Below are positions 32,848 through 41,102 of a stretch of 64,000 nucleotides of DNA, in pieces. The position numbers and the translations under genes are program-made. The notes beneath the pieces are model-generated. The model saw only the letters and a list, made by a program, of their open reading frames with translations, was not told the origin of the DNA and did not search any database. The DNA comes from Alphaproteobacteria bacterium (GTDB taxonomy: Bacteria; Pseudomonadota; Alphaproteobacteria; Micropepsales; Micropepsaceae), in assembly GCA_947473475.1 (NCBI GenBank), contig CANJBZ010000001.1, forward strand, positions 186,001-250,000, given 5' to 3'. Position 1 is the first letter of the stretch; each line of letters begins with the position of its first letter.

Positions 32848-32850
32848 ATA

Positions 32851-32998
32851 ATCACCTCCCCCTTGCGGGGAGGTCGAAATGTTGAAGCGGCGTCAGCCGC
32901 GAGGCATTTCGGGTGGGGGGATTGTTCCGGATGGCTCCCCCCACCCGAAATTGCTCGCTGCGCTCCCAATTTCGACCTCCCCGCAAGGGGGAGGTGAT
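32851..32998. repeat. MITE-like palindromic element with Shine-Dalgarno-bearing ends
   Basis: A 148-base element with perfect 30-base terminal inverted repeats: ATCACCTCCCCCTTGCGGGG then AGGTCGAAAT. Each end forms its own CCTCCCC-GGGGAGG type hairpin. Read outwards, both ends finish GGGGGAGGTGAT, which matches the bacterial anti-Shine-Dalgarno sequence almost fully. Inside is a second inverted set (GGGTGGGGGG / CCCCCCACCC). A close copy is at 52726-52879, a divergent one at 18863-18989, and a solo end at 60209-60235. No coding sequence is inside. Confidence 0.85.
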
Positions 32999-33030
32999 GG
33001 CTGCGTTCGACATGGGATGGCCTGTACTTA

Positions 33031-34218
33031 TTATTCCGCGGCGATGGCGATGGGATCGGGTTGGCGTAGTTCTTTCAGGCGCGGGTAGACCTCTTTGGCG
33101 AAGATTGTGAGGTTTTCCACCGTGTCTTCGTGAGACATCGGTCCGGCATGGCCCATCATTAGGAGATTTCCCATACCGCCGCAGTGACCCACGAAGTCTT
33201 TGATCTGGTCATAAACCTGATCGGGCGTGCCGCAGAACAGAACGCCGGCATCGATCAAATCCTGCACGCTGCCCTTGGCCATTTCGATAACGCGGCCATC
33301 CTTGGTGTAACTGCGCGGCTTGCCTTCACCCTTCAGCATACGGACGTTGTCTTCCATCGACAGGTAGCCCGGCGGATTGCGGAACGGCGCAAACACGATG
33401 GCCGAGGACCGCGGATAGGTCGCGATCAACTCGCCGCGTCGGCGGGCTTCCGCCTCGGTATGGCCGATGGCGACGAATCCAAGATAGCCAAACCGGTCGG
33501 CGGGCGCCGCCGTGCCGAATTTCTGCGTGTAGCCTTTGCGGTACGCGTCATAGAGACGGCGCGTATCGTAACCCGTGCCGAGCGTCGCCATGACATAGCC
33601 ATAGCCCCCGAGCTTAATAGCGGTCTGTGTGCTGCCCGTTGTGCTCCAAACGGGAGGATGCGGCTGCTGATAGCACCGAGGCCACACGTTCACGTGGCGA
33701 TAGTTGAAGTTCTCGCTCTCCCAATTGAACGGCTCGTCGTGGGAGGTCAGCGCCTTCATGATGAAATCATGCGCTTCCCAGAAGCGGTCCGACTGAAACA
33801 CCGGATTCATGTTGGCAATCGGCACTTCCTGCGGCACGCCGCGCACGAAGCCCATTTCCAAACGCCCACGCGAAATCACGTCGATCATCGCCAATTCTTC
33901 CGCGGCGCGCAGGGGATCGGGACGGTTGGCGATGGGGTAACCCAGCACCAGCAGGCGCGCGCGTTTGGTGATGCGCGCCAGCACCGACATGCCGACGACC
34001 ACGGCCGCGCTCATGCAGGTCGCGGTGGCGTGATGCTCGTTGAGCATGATGTCCAGGCCGAGTTCGTCGGCGAGCTGCCATTCGTCGTAATAGCGTTCGA
34101 ACAGATCGGCCGCGTGCTTGGGATCGAGCTTGCGGTTGGGCAGATTCACGCGGAGCGAACCGTTATGGTCGTTCCACGCGTCCGGATAGGGCTGCTCCGT
34201 GAATTGGAAGACTCTCAT
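33031..34218 (-). CDS. LLM-class flavin-dependent (luciferase-like) monooxygenase
   Basis: A 395-residue luciferase-like oxidoreductase using reduced flavin. Landmarks are LGLDIMLNEHHATATCMS early, LGYPIANRPDPLRAAEELAM, and DVISRGRLEMGFVRGVPQE with the RLE-GFVRG pattern of this class. Family members oxidise alkanesulfonates, nitrilotriacetate or ring compounds. Its start overlaps the stop of the upstream hydrolase gene (ATGA) and a GGAG precedes it, so it is coupled. The gene pair is divergent from two IclR regulators. Confidence 0.92.
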   Translation of the reverse strand: MRVFQFTEQPYPDAWNDHNGSLRVNLPNRKLDPKHAADLFERYYDEWQLADELGLDIMLNEHHATATCMSAAVVVGMSVLARITKRARLLVLGYPIANRPDPLRAAEELAMIDVISRGRLEMGFVRGVPQEVPIANMNPVFQSDRFWEAHDFIMKALTSHDEPFNWESENFNYRHVNVWPRCYQQPHPPVWSTTGSTQTAIKLGGYGYVMATLGTGYDTRRLYDAYRKGYTQKFGTAAPADRFGYLGFVAIGHTEAEARRRGELIATYPRSSAIVFAPFRNPPGYLSMEDNVRMLKGEGKPRSYTKDGRVIEMAKGSVQDLIDAGVLFCGTPDQVYDQIKDFVGHCGGMGNLLMMGHAGPMSHEDTVENLTIFAKEVYPRLKELRQPDPIAIAAE

Positions 34219-35021
34219 CGGCCGGTCTCCTGCAGAAATTCGCTCACGCTGCGTGCAAACGCTTCGGGTTGCTCAAGATGGGGAAAGTGGCCTGCGCCTG
34301 TAATCGTATTGAAGCGCGCGCCAGGAATGGCTGCGGCAAGCGCCTGTCCGTAATCGGGTTTGGCGATGCGGTCGGCTTCGCCCCAAAGGACGAGGGTGGG
34401 AATGCGGATGCGGTTCAGGCGCTGCTTCAGCTTGGGATTGTGCATAAAGGGCGTCCAGGCGTAGCGGCCCGTCGCTTCGCGCGACCGCGCCATCATCACC
34501 AAGTCGCTTTCCGGCAATGTCTTGGTGTTCGGCATCATCTTGGCGGGATCGGCATAGGCGATTTCGCCGAGCTGCTTATCGGTCATCGCAAAGATGTCCG
34601 CGATATCGCGCGTCTCACGGTCACCCGGTTTGATGCCGACGCTGTTTGCGAGCACAAGACGCGAAATGCGCTCGGTCGTCTTGACGGCAATTTCCGCCGC
34701 AATCCAGCCGCCGAGCGAAACGCCGACCACGGCGCAATCGCGCAACGCCATCGCTTCCATCAAATCCAGATAGAGATAGGCGAGGTCGTCCACGGTGGTC
34801 AGGTGCCGTGGCGCCTGATCCATGCCGAAGCCGGGGTGGGTGGGCGCGATCACGCGCGCATTTTCCGCCAGCAGCTCAAGCACGCGCGCGTTCGGATCGA
34901 CGCGTCCGGCCGGATGACCGGGATGCAGGAACAGAACCGGCCGCCCGCGCCCGCGTTCGGTGACTTCAACGCTAACCCCGCCTAGATCGACGCGGTTCGT
35001 TTCCGGGGCTGAAACGGCCAT
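34215..35021 (-). CDS. Alpha/beta hydrolase
   Basis: A 268-residue alpha/beta hydrolase: oxyanion segment FLHPGHPAG, nucleophile elbow GVSLGGWIA, acid in LWGEADRI, and catalytic histidine in GAGHFPHLEQPEAF. A strong GGAGGTGGGG site precedes the ATG. It is first in a two-gene operon with the luciferase-like monooxygenase. A Baeyer-Villiger-type oxidation followed by ester hydrolysis would make biochemical sense, but this is inference. Confidence 0.9.
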   Translation of the reverse strand: MAVSAPETNRVDLGGVSVEVTERGRGRPVLFLHPGHPAGRVDPNARVLELLAENARVIAPTHPGFGMDQAPRHLTTVDDLAYLYLDLMEAMALRDCAVVGVSLGGWIAAEIAVKTTERISRLVLANSVGIKPGDRETRDIADIFAMTDKQLGEIAYADPAKMMPNTKTLPESDLVMMARSREATGRYAWTPFMHNPKLKQRLNRIRIPTLVLWGEADRIAKPDYGQALAAAIPGARFNTITGAGHFPHLEQPEAFARSVSEFLQETGR

Positions 35022-35051
35022 GTTGCCCCACCTCCCATATCGTTATAGTAT

Positions 35052-35067
35052 GTGAAATCTATTTTAC
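35052..35067. promoter_or_regulatory. Palindrome in the hydrolase/iclR divergent region
   Basis: GTGAAATCTATTTTAC: a seven-base inverted repeat with one mismatch around a two-base centre, in an AT-rich 86-base divergent gap. IclR proteins commonly bind such TGAAAT/ATTTCA-like palindromes next to their own gene. It is a candidate operator for one of the two IclR proteins encoded from 35108. Confidence 0.5.
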
Positions 35068-35107
35068 TTCCTCAATTCTATCGGGCGTCCGTTCCGTCTG
35101 TCAAACC

Positions 35108-35938
35108 ATGATCCCTGACGAAAAATCTGCTGCGGAAGCCGTGCGATATCGCAATCAAGCGACGCAGCGGGTGTTGTCGGTGCTGACGGCGTTCGCCGGC
35201 TACACCGATCCGCGCGGTGTAAGCGAAATCGCCCGCGAACTCGGCATGACCAAGAACATGGTCTACCGCGCGCTGGCGACCCTCACGGAGGAGGGCTATT
35301 TGATGCGCGACGCCGGTGGCGAGCGGTACCAGCTGGGGCCGCGGCTTTTCGCGTTTGCCGCGGGCACAAGCGGCGAATCCGGCATTGTCGCGCTCAGCCG
35401 GAGCGTGCTCGAACAGCTGCATCACCTCACCGGCGAGAGCGTCTATCTGTCCATCATCGTGGGGCGCAATCGTGTCACGGTGGACGACATTCAGGCGCTA
35501 GGGGCACGTGTGCTCCGCAGCCAGCGCGGTTCGCCGGTGCCGCTGCATTGCACAAAGATGTCGCGCGTCCTGCTCGCTCATCTGACGGATGCGGACATCG
35601 CGGAATATCTGAAGGCGGCTGCGCCTCTGGCTCGCCCGCATCCCACGCCCGACCCGCCAAGCCAAACGGCAAAAGGGATTTGGGAGGATATAAGGGCTAT
35701 CCGCAGCGTGCCCTATGTCTTGTGGCGCAATCCGCATCATGCCAGCGCGGCCTATGCGATTTTTCCGATCCGCGACGCGAGCGGCAGGCCGCATGCCATC
35801 GTGACCGTCGGCGGCCCACGGGAGCGCTTCGATTTGGCTGAGATCGAAGCCGCGTTGCCGCGCATGCGCGCCATTATGGAGCCGCTGGAACGCGAGGCGC
35901 GTCTGTTTCCGGCGCCGCCATTCCTGGTGGATGCATGA
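35108..35938 (+). CDS. IclR-family transcriptional regulator
   Basis: A 276-residue regulator. The winged helix-turn-helix is at residues about 18-75 (VLSVLTAFAGYTDPRGVSEI, LGMTKNMVYRALATLTEEGY). The effector-binding IclR domain follows, with HHLTGESVYLSIIVGRNRVT and PLHCTKMSRVLLAHL. It is divergent from the hydrolase/monooxygenase operon, its likely target. The stop overlaps the start of a second IclR gene by four bases. Confidence 0.9.
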   Translation: MIPDEKSAAEAVRYRNQATQRVLSVLTAFAGYTDPRGVSEIARELGMTKNMVYRALATLTEEGYLMRDAGGERYQLGPRLFAFAAGTSGESGIVALSRSVLEQLHHLTGESVYLSIIVGRNRVTVDDIQALGARVLRSQRGSPVPLHCTKMSRVLLAHLTDADIAEYLKAAAPLARPHPTPDPPSQTAKGIWEDIRAIRSVPYVLWRNPHHASAAYAIFPIRDASGRPHAIVTVGGPRERFDLAEIEAALPRMRAIMEPLEREARLFPAPPFLVDA

Positions 35939-36708
35939 GCAGCTCCGCGCGCCGCGCTTTGCGGATTCTCGAAACGATCGGCCGCAGTGAGCAGCCGCTG
36001 GCCGTGACCGAAATCGCGCGCGCGATGGACTTGCCTCCGGGCACCGCATTCCGCAGCCTCGATGCGCTGGTCAAAGCCGGGCTCGTGGCGCGCTATCAAT
36101 CGTCTTCGCGCTATGTGATGGGCGGTGCGGTTGAGCAATTGCGGCGCTCGCTTCTGCGGCGCTTTCGGATGCGCGAAGCAGTGCTCCCTTATTTGCATCA
36201 GCTCGCTTCCTTGAGCGGTGAGACAGCCTGCCTGCATGTGCGGCTCGGCTGGTACGGGTTACGGATCGCATCGGCGCTCGGGACCGGCGAAGTGGCAAAC
36301 GCGCCCGTGCTGGGCGAGACGTATATATTGGGCCAACATTTCGCCGGCCGGGCGATGCTGGCTGTTCTCGGCGGCACTGCCGTCACGCGCTTTCAGAATT
36401 GGCGCGCTACGCATGGGATCGCGGGAACCGCCTCTGAGGGGCCGCTCACTGGCCTTCGCCGTCAGGGCTATTCCGCCGGTGAAGAGGGGCTTGCCGGCCG
36501 CGCGCCAATCGCATTTCCCCTGCTATGGGGTCCGGGCTGGGCGGCGGCGCTCGCCCTTGAAGGCCCGGTTTTCGACGGACAGACGAAGACCCCGGAATTT
36601 GCGGCGTGGCAGGCTATTGCCAGTGATGTGAAGGGGTTAGCGCGAGGTCAGCCCGACATTTTCGCAAACCCTTTTGGCAGTCTCGATCCCGGCGCCTTCC
36701 GGCTTTAA
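35935..36708 (+). CDS. Second, tandem IclR-family transcriptional regulator
   Basis: A 257-residue IclR-type regulator with the helix-turn-helix AVTEIARAMDLPPGTAFRSL (about residues 21-40) and a C-terminal effector domain (LASLSGETACLHVRLGWYGL; FAGRAMLAVLGG). It is translationally coupled to the preceding IclR gene through ATGA. The two proteins are clearly different in sequence, so they may form heteromers or sense different effectors. A hairpin terminator follows at 36794. Confidence 0.88.
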   Translation: MSSSARRALRILETIGRSEQPLAVTEIARAMDLPPGTAFRSLDALVKAGLVARYQSSSRYVMGGAVEQLRRSLLRRFRMREAVLPYLHQLASLSGETACLHVRLGWYGLRIASALGTGEVANAPVLGETYILGQHFAGRAMLAVLGGTAVTRFQNWRATHGIAGTASEGPLTGLRRQGYSAGEEGLAGRAPIAFPLLWGPGWAAALALEGPVFDGQTKTPEFAAWQAIASDVKGLARGQPDIFANPFGSLDPGAFRL

Positions 36709-36793
36709 CGCGGCCCTTCACGGCGCCTTCGGTTGGACAGGACTATTAAACGAGGATTAACCGATCCCGGCCCATCTTACCGGCAAGCATGCG

Positions 36794-36823
36794 CACCGCC
36801 CGGCAAGCGGACGGTGGCTTTTT
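36794..36823 (+). terminator. Rho-independent terminator after the tandem iclR genes
   Basis: CACCG-C-CCG, loop GCAAG, CGG-A-CGGTG, then GCTTTTT: an eight-base-pair stem with one internal mismatch and a five-base T run. It lies 86 bases after the iclR stop and ahead of the histidine kinase gene. Confidence 0.65.
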
Positions 36824-36844
36824 GCGGGATCGGTAGCGCACACC

Positions 36845-38308
36845 ATGTCCATGCCCAGCGCAGTGCTCGGGTTTAAGAGTTTCATGGAAGCGGCGCGGGG
36901 GCTGCCAAGAGCGATTGCGAGATCGCTGAACCCGGCAACGCCTACGGATGCCGCCATCCTCGAATCGCAGCTCGACATCGTGCATACGAGCATCCGGTGG
37001 CTGGATTTCGCGCTTCCCGTGACCGCTGCCGCTGTCATGCTGACCGTCTACAATAATGGCATCGCGGCGATGCCGATGGGCGCGTTCTTTGTCGTCCTGG
37101 TGCTGACCTGTCTCCTGAACGAATATTTATTGGGCCGAAAAACGCCGGTCTTTGAGGGCGAAATTCAACACGCCAAATGGCGGGCGAGAACGGTCAGCAT
37201 ATCGGCGGTCATGCTGGTCACCGTTTGGTGCATGACGGTCCTTTCCATGTACCATCCGGAAATCATTGCGAATCGGATTTTTATCGTGCTGGTTCTGGCC
37301 TGCACGGTGGGTTCGCTCAGTTCGATGTTTGCAACGCACACGGCATCGGCGGCGGGGACCATGCTGGTCATGATCGCCTCGCTTTTCGCGATACTGATCC
37401 GCAACGGCTTTTCAGGCCGCTTTTCGCTGATACCAATAGGTGCGGTCTACGTTCTTTTCGTGATCAATCAGGTGCGAGGCTTGCATGAACGTTTCGCGCA
37501 AGGCCGCCGCCTGGAACTGGACCACGAGAAGCTCATCACAAGTCTGCGCGAAGCGAATGAGGAATCACGCGCGGCGCAGGAACAGGCTATTTCGGCGAGC
37601 AAGGCCAAATCCGAATTCCTCGCCAATATGAGCCACGAACTGAGGACGCCTTTGAACGCCATCATCGGCTTTTCGGAGGTCATGCGCGAACAGATGTTCG
37701 GTCCGCTCGGCGATGCGCGGTATCGCGATTATACGCGGCTGATACACAGCGCCGGGGCGCATCTTCTCGGGCTGATCAATGACGTTCTCGACATGTCGAA
37801 GATCGAGGCCGGCAAGTGGGAGTTGAATCCCGAAAGCTTCGACGTCAAACTCGTCATCGGTGAATGCGCCGACCTGATGCGCGAACGCGCTGAGGCAGCG
37901 GGCATCGACTTGGCGACGGAGCTGCCGGATCACGCGCTGCCGGTATTCGCCGACCGCCGCGCCGTAAATCAGATATTGCTCAACCTGCTCTCGAATGCGG
38001 TCAAATTCACACTGCCCGGCGGACGCGTTTGCGTTAAGGCCTCTACGCGCGATGGCGTCGTTTCGTTGGCCGTCGCAGACAATGGCATGGGAATTCCGGA
38101 GCGCGACTTGCCACGGCTTGGCCAGCCGTTCGTGCAGGTGCGTAATCAGCCGGGGGGCAACCATGCCGGAACCGGCCTGGGCCTCGCGCTTGTCCGGGCT
38201 TTTACCGAACAGCATCATGGGGCTATGCGGATCGAAAGCCTGCAAGGCGTCGGAACCACGGTCACAATCGACATACCCGAACATGCGGACATCGCAGCGG
38301 CGGCCTGA
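36845..38308 (+). CDS. Membrane sensor histidine kinase
   Basis: A 487-residue histidine kinase. An N-terminal region of several membrane segments (about residues 52-208) is followed by a short coiled segment (about 220-255). The HisKA dimerisation domain has the phospho-acceptor H264 in FLANMSHELRTPLNAIIGFS. The ATPase domain has N-box NQILLNLLSNAVKFT, G1 DNGMGIPE and G2 GTGLGLAL. The HisKA and downstream sequence resemble the PdhS/DivJ/PleC group of alphaproteobacterial cell-cycle kinases, though that similarity is common. No response regulator is adjacent. The input signal is unknown. Confidence 0.93.
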   Translation: MSMPSAVLGFKSFMEAARGLPRAIARSLNPATPTDAAILESQLDIVHTSIRWLDFALPVTAAAVMLTVYNNGIAAMPMGAFFVVLVLTCLLNEYLLGRKTPVFEGEIQHAKWRARTVSISAVMLVTVWCMTVLSMYHPEIIANRIFIVLVLACTVGSLSSMFATHTASAAGTMLVMIASLFAILIRNGFSGRFSLIPIGAVYVLFVINQVRGLHERFAQGRRLELDHEKLITSLREANEESRAAQEQAISASKAKSEFLANMSHELRTPLNAIIGFSEVMREQMFGPLGDARYRDYTRLIHSAGAHLLGLINDVLDMSKIEAGKWELNPESFDVKLVIGECADLMRERAEAAGIDLATELPDHALPVFADRRAVNQILLNLLSNAVKFTLPGGRVCVKASTRDGVVSLAVADNGMGIPERDLPRLGQPFVQVRNQPGGNHAGTGLGLALVRAFTEQHHGAMRIESLQGVGTTVTIDIPEHADIAAAA

Positions 38309-38487
38309 TTAGGAACGGCCGGAGGCCGATGCCTCTGCCCCCCCGCTCGAATCTCGGTTGCTTCCCCCCAGACCACAAATAGTTGATGAGCCAATGCATG
38401 CCGGCTGATCGCCGAAAAAGCACAAGGTCCTTTGTGGACAATTATGCGTACTGGTATGGTGCCGCCCGCAAATCAGGGAGAAAAACT

Positions 38488-39228
38488 ATGAAAAGACGCC
38501 TTCTACTGGCCGCTGCCGCTGCGGCGGGATTGTTGTTGTCCAATGGCTTTGCCGTCGCTGCGCCCGCGGCGAGTGCCGACGTTTCGGCTGCGATTGCCGA
38601 TGCAGGCCGCCCGCAAGCCGACAAGGACCGCGATGCACAGCGCCATCCCGCGGACCTGCTGGGCTTTACCGGCGTCAAGCGCGGCGACAAGGTGGCCGAA
38701 CTGGTCCCCGGCGGCGGTTACGTGACGCGGCTTTTGTCGAAGATCGTGGGACCCATGGGCCACGTTTATGCGGTCAACATGCCGACGCTGAACGAGCGTT
38801 TCAAAACCGGCGTAAACCCGATCATTGCCGACGCGGCCTATGGCAACGTCTCCGTTGTCGAGACGCCGCTGGCAACGATGAAATTCGCCGAGCCGCTGGA
38901 CGTCGTTTACACGTCGGAAAATTATCACGATTTCCAGAACATGGGCATGTTCCTTAGCGATACCGCCGCCCTAGGCAAAGCTGCCTTCGCCGCCCTGAAA
39001 CCCGGCGGGCTTTACATCATTACCGATTATGTAGGTGCTGCCGGGACCGGCAAGACCCAGACACAGTCGCTGCACCGCATTGATCCGGCAGTGATCAAGC
39101 AAGAGGTTCTCGCGGCCGGTTTCCAACTGGCCGAAGAAGGTAATGCTCTGATGAACGCCGGCGATAACCTCACGGCCCGGTCGGCACAGGGATCTTCGCA
39201 AACCATGCTGAAATTCAGGAAGCCCTGA
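38488..39228 (+). CDS. Exported SAM-methyltransferase-fold protein
   Basis: A 246-residue protein with a signal peptide (MKRRLLLAAAAAAGLLLSNG). The mature part looks like a class I methyltransferase: KVAELVPGGGYVTRLLSKIV as motif I, YAVNMP after strand 2, DVVYTSENYHDF as motif II, and LKPGGLYIITDYVG as motif III. Proteins of this type occur in many proteobacteria as putative periplasmic methyltransferases of unknown role. GGGAG lies ten bases before the ATG at 38488. It is two bases from a cytochrome b561 gene and probably co-transcribed. Confidence 0.85.
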   Translation: MKRRLLLAAAAAAGLLLSNGFAVAAPAASADVSAAIADAGRPQADKDRDAQRHPADLLGFTGVKRGDKVAELVPGGGYVTRLLSKIVGPMGHVYAVNMPTLNERFKTGVNPIIADAAYGNVSVVETPLATMKFAEPLDVVYTSENYHDFQNMGMFLSDTAALGKAAFAALKPGGLYIITDYVGAAGTGKTQTQSLHRIDPAVIKQEVLAAGFQLAEEGNALMNAGDNLTARSAQGSSQTMLKFRKP

Positions 39229-39230
39229 TT

Positions 39231-39773
39231 ATGAACGGTTCTTCGAGCGAACGGACGTATGGTGCGGTAGCACGCACGTTGCACTGGCTGGTGGTGGTTC
39301 TGCTGGCCGCGCAGTTTTACGTGGGCTGGACCATGCCGCACATCCGCAAGACGACTCCGCAGGAGGGTCTTGTGGAGGTGCATATGTCGCTCGGAGCATT
39401 GTTGCTTTTTGTCGTGGTGGCGCGGCTTGTCTGGCGGATTATGCGCCCGACACCGCTCATCACGACAATGAAGCCGTGGGAGCGCATGGTCGCGCGCGGC
39501 ACGCATGATTTGCTCTATCTGCTGCTGCTGCTGATTCCGTTTCTGGGGTGGGCGGCGGCGGGGTATTTCGGCTACTCGCCGCATCTGTTCGGAATGACGG
39601 TGCTTCCGGCCATCGCCAATGGCGATGCAGAGTGGGCGCACACGTCAGGCGATGTACATGGGTTCCTGACCTGGGTTCTGCTTGGTGCTGCCGGCTTGCA
39701 CGTTGCGGGCGCGCTGTACCACTATTTCATCCTGCACGACCGCATCATGCAGCGGATGCTGCCGGGTGTGTGA
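39231..39773 (+). CDS. Cytochrome b561-family protein
   Basis: A 180-residue inner-membrane di-heme cytochrome with four helices. Candidate heme ligands are histidines in LHWLVVVLLAAQFY (helix 1), VHMSLGALLLFVVVA (helix 2), and DVHGFLTWVLLGAAGLHVAG (helix 4). Family members carry electrons from quinol to periplasmic partners or act in superoxide removal. The gene follows the exported methyltransferase-like gene at once. The 3' end is two bases from the convergent aldolase gene. Confidence 0.9.
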   Translation: MNGSSSERTYGAVARTLHWLVVVLLAAQFYVGWTMPHIRKTTPQEGLVEVHMSLGALLLFVVVARLVWRIMRPTPLITTMKPWERMVARGTHDLLYLLLLLIPFLGWAAAGYFGYSPHLFGMTVLPAIANGDAEWAHTSGDVHGFLTWVLLGAAGLHVAGALYHYFILHDRIMQRMLPGV

Positions 39774-39775
39774 GA

Positions 39776-40528
39776 TTACTCGTCCGACTGGAAACCCGCG
39801 TGGCGCAGCCAGTATTGCCACGCGCGGTCGAAGCCTTCGCCGGGGCGTCCCTTGAGCTGACGTGCGCGAATTTTTTCGATTTCACCCGGCGTGAGAAATT
39901 TCACCGGCCCGAAGGCCTGCGCCTTCATCTGCAAATTGGCGTTCGTCTCCAGCATCACCGAGGCGTAGACCGCTTCGCGCAAGGAGGCGCCGACCACCGT
40001 CGAACCGTGGCCGCGCATTAGGACTGACGTGCGCGAACCGAGCACACGCGCCATATCGCGCCCCTGTTCCATGTTGGCGACCAAAAGGTCGGTATCGCCA
40101 AAATTGGTCTGTGCATCCCACACCGGAACCTCCGCGCCGATGGTGGCGCAGACATGCATGATCGGCCTCAGCGGATTGTCGATGACGCTGAAGGGCACGA
40201 CGCTATAGCTATGGCTGTGAACAATCGCCTGCACGTCCGGGCGTAACTCGTAGATCGCGCCGTGGATGAAGCGTTCCAGATACGGCTTGCCGTTGCCGGC
40301 TGCGGTCTGTCCGTCGAGCGTGAACGTCATGATGTCGGATGCGACGATCAGCTCAGGCGCACGCCCGCGCGAGAGCAGGAACTTGCTCGGATCGTCGGGG
40401 TGGCGAATGCTGACATGGCCGAAGGCATCGCAAACCTTTTCCGCCGCGACGATGCGGTTGGCGATGACAAGTTCGTCGATGGCGGTTTTGAGATCGGCCA
40501 ATGGTCCCTCCAAATATCTCTTTTTCAC
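39776..40528 (-). CDS. Class II aldolase/adducin-domain protein
   Basis: A 250-residue zinc aldolase-fold protein. Family motifs are FGHVSIRHPDDPSKFLLSRG early, the zinc-binding pair in VHSHSYSVVPF, and the later histidine in RGHGSTVVGASLREAVY. Reactions in this family include retro-aldol cleavage and decarboxylation. It follows the Rieske dioxygenase genes on the same strand after a repeat-filled gap. Two starts are possible: GTG at 40528, or TTG at 40501 with GGAGGG just upstream. Confidence 0.9.
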   Translation of the reverse strand: MKKRYLEGPLADLKTAIDELVIANRIVAAEKVCDAFGHVSIRHPDDPSKFLLSRGRAPELIVASDIMTFTLDGQTAAGNGKPYLERFIHGAIYELRPDVQAIVHSHSYSVVPFSVIDNPLRPIMHVCATIGAEVPVWDAQTNFGDTDLLVANMEQGRDMARVLGSRTSVLMRGHGSTVVGASLREAVYASVMLETNANLQMKAQAFGPVKFLTPGEIEKIRARQLKGRPGEGFDRAWQYWLRHAGFQSDE

Positions 40529-40530
40529 AC

Positions 40531-40580
40531 GGCCGGCCCCGGATCAGGTCCGGGGTTCCCGGCCACCCAGCCGGGGAGCG
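40531..40580. repeat. Palindromic intergenic repeat
   Basis: CACGGCCGGCCCCGGATCAGGTCCGGGG and following CCGG-rich palindrome, in the style of the 'D' elements. It lies between the dioxygenase beta-subunit gene and the aldolase gene. Confidence 0.5.
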
Positions 40581-40613
40581 TCCGTGACGCGAACGGTTAT
40601 TTTCGTTTTTGTA

Positions 40614-41102
40614 CTACAGTATAAAGCTCACCGCGCCGAGCGCGCCCAATTCATGCGCATCAATGACGACGCGGCGCTCCTTGATGCGGAAGCCATCGCC
40701 CACGCGCTTTAGGATAAAGCGATAGCCTCCGACATATTCACGAATGCGCTCATAACGGCGGAAACGGTCGCAGATGAAATTGGCCGCCACCGTCACCAGA
40801 TCGCCGTCAACGCTGAGAATCCGTACATTCGAGATGAGCCGGCGTGTGCGGGAATGGGGGTATTCCGCGTGGCAATCCGGGCTCATCAACCGCTTGACGC
40901 GTTCGCGGATGCGGACAATATCGTCGGCAAGGATAAACAGCGTGGTGCGGTGATCGCCTTCCGGGTGATCGTTCGGCGGCACATAATAGGTGGCGTCATC
41001 GGTCAACAGGCCGAGCCACTCCTCCAGCTTCCATTCGTCCAGCAGCGCAGCCTCGCGATAGAGAAAATCTTCCACTTGGCTGCGGGTGATGTCGTTGCCC
41101 AT
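40614..41102 (-). CDS. Aromatic-ring-hydroxylating dioxygenase, beta subunit
   Basis: A 162-residue beta subunit of a Rieske oxygenase (SnoaL-like cone fold). Typical features: VEDFLYREAALLDEWKLEEW at the start, FILADDIVRIRERVKRLMSP in the middle and KERRVVIDAHELGALGAVSF at the end. The ATG at 41102 shares one base with the alpha-subunit stop (TGATG). It has a structural role in the alpha3-beta3 complex. No ferredoxin or reductase gene is adjacent; these may be supplied from elsewhere. Confidence 0.92.
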   Translation of the reverse strand: MGNDITRSQVEDFLYREAALLDEWKLEEWLGLLTDDATYYVPPNDHPEGDHRTTLFILADDIVRIRERVKRLMSPDCHAEYPHSRTRRLISNVRILSVDGDLVTVAANFICDRFRRYERIREYVGGYRFILKRVGDGFRIKERRVVIDAHELGALGAVSFIL

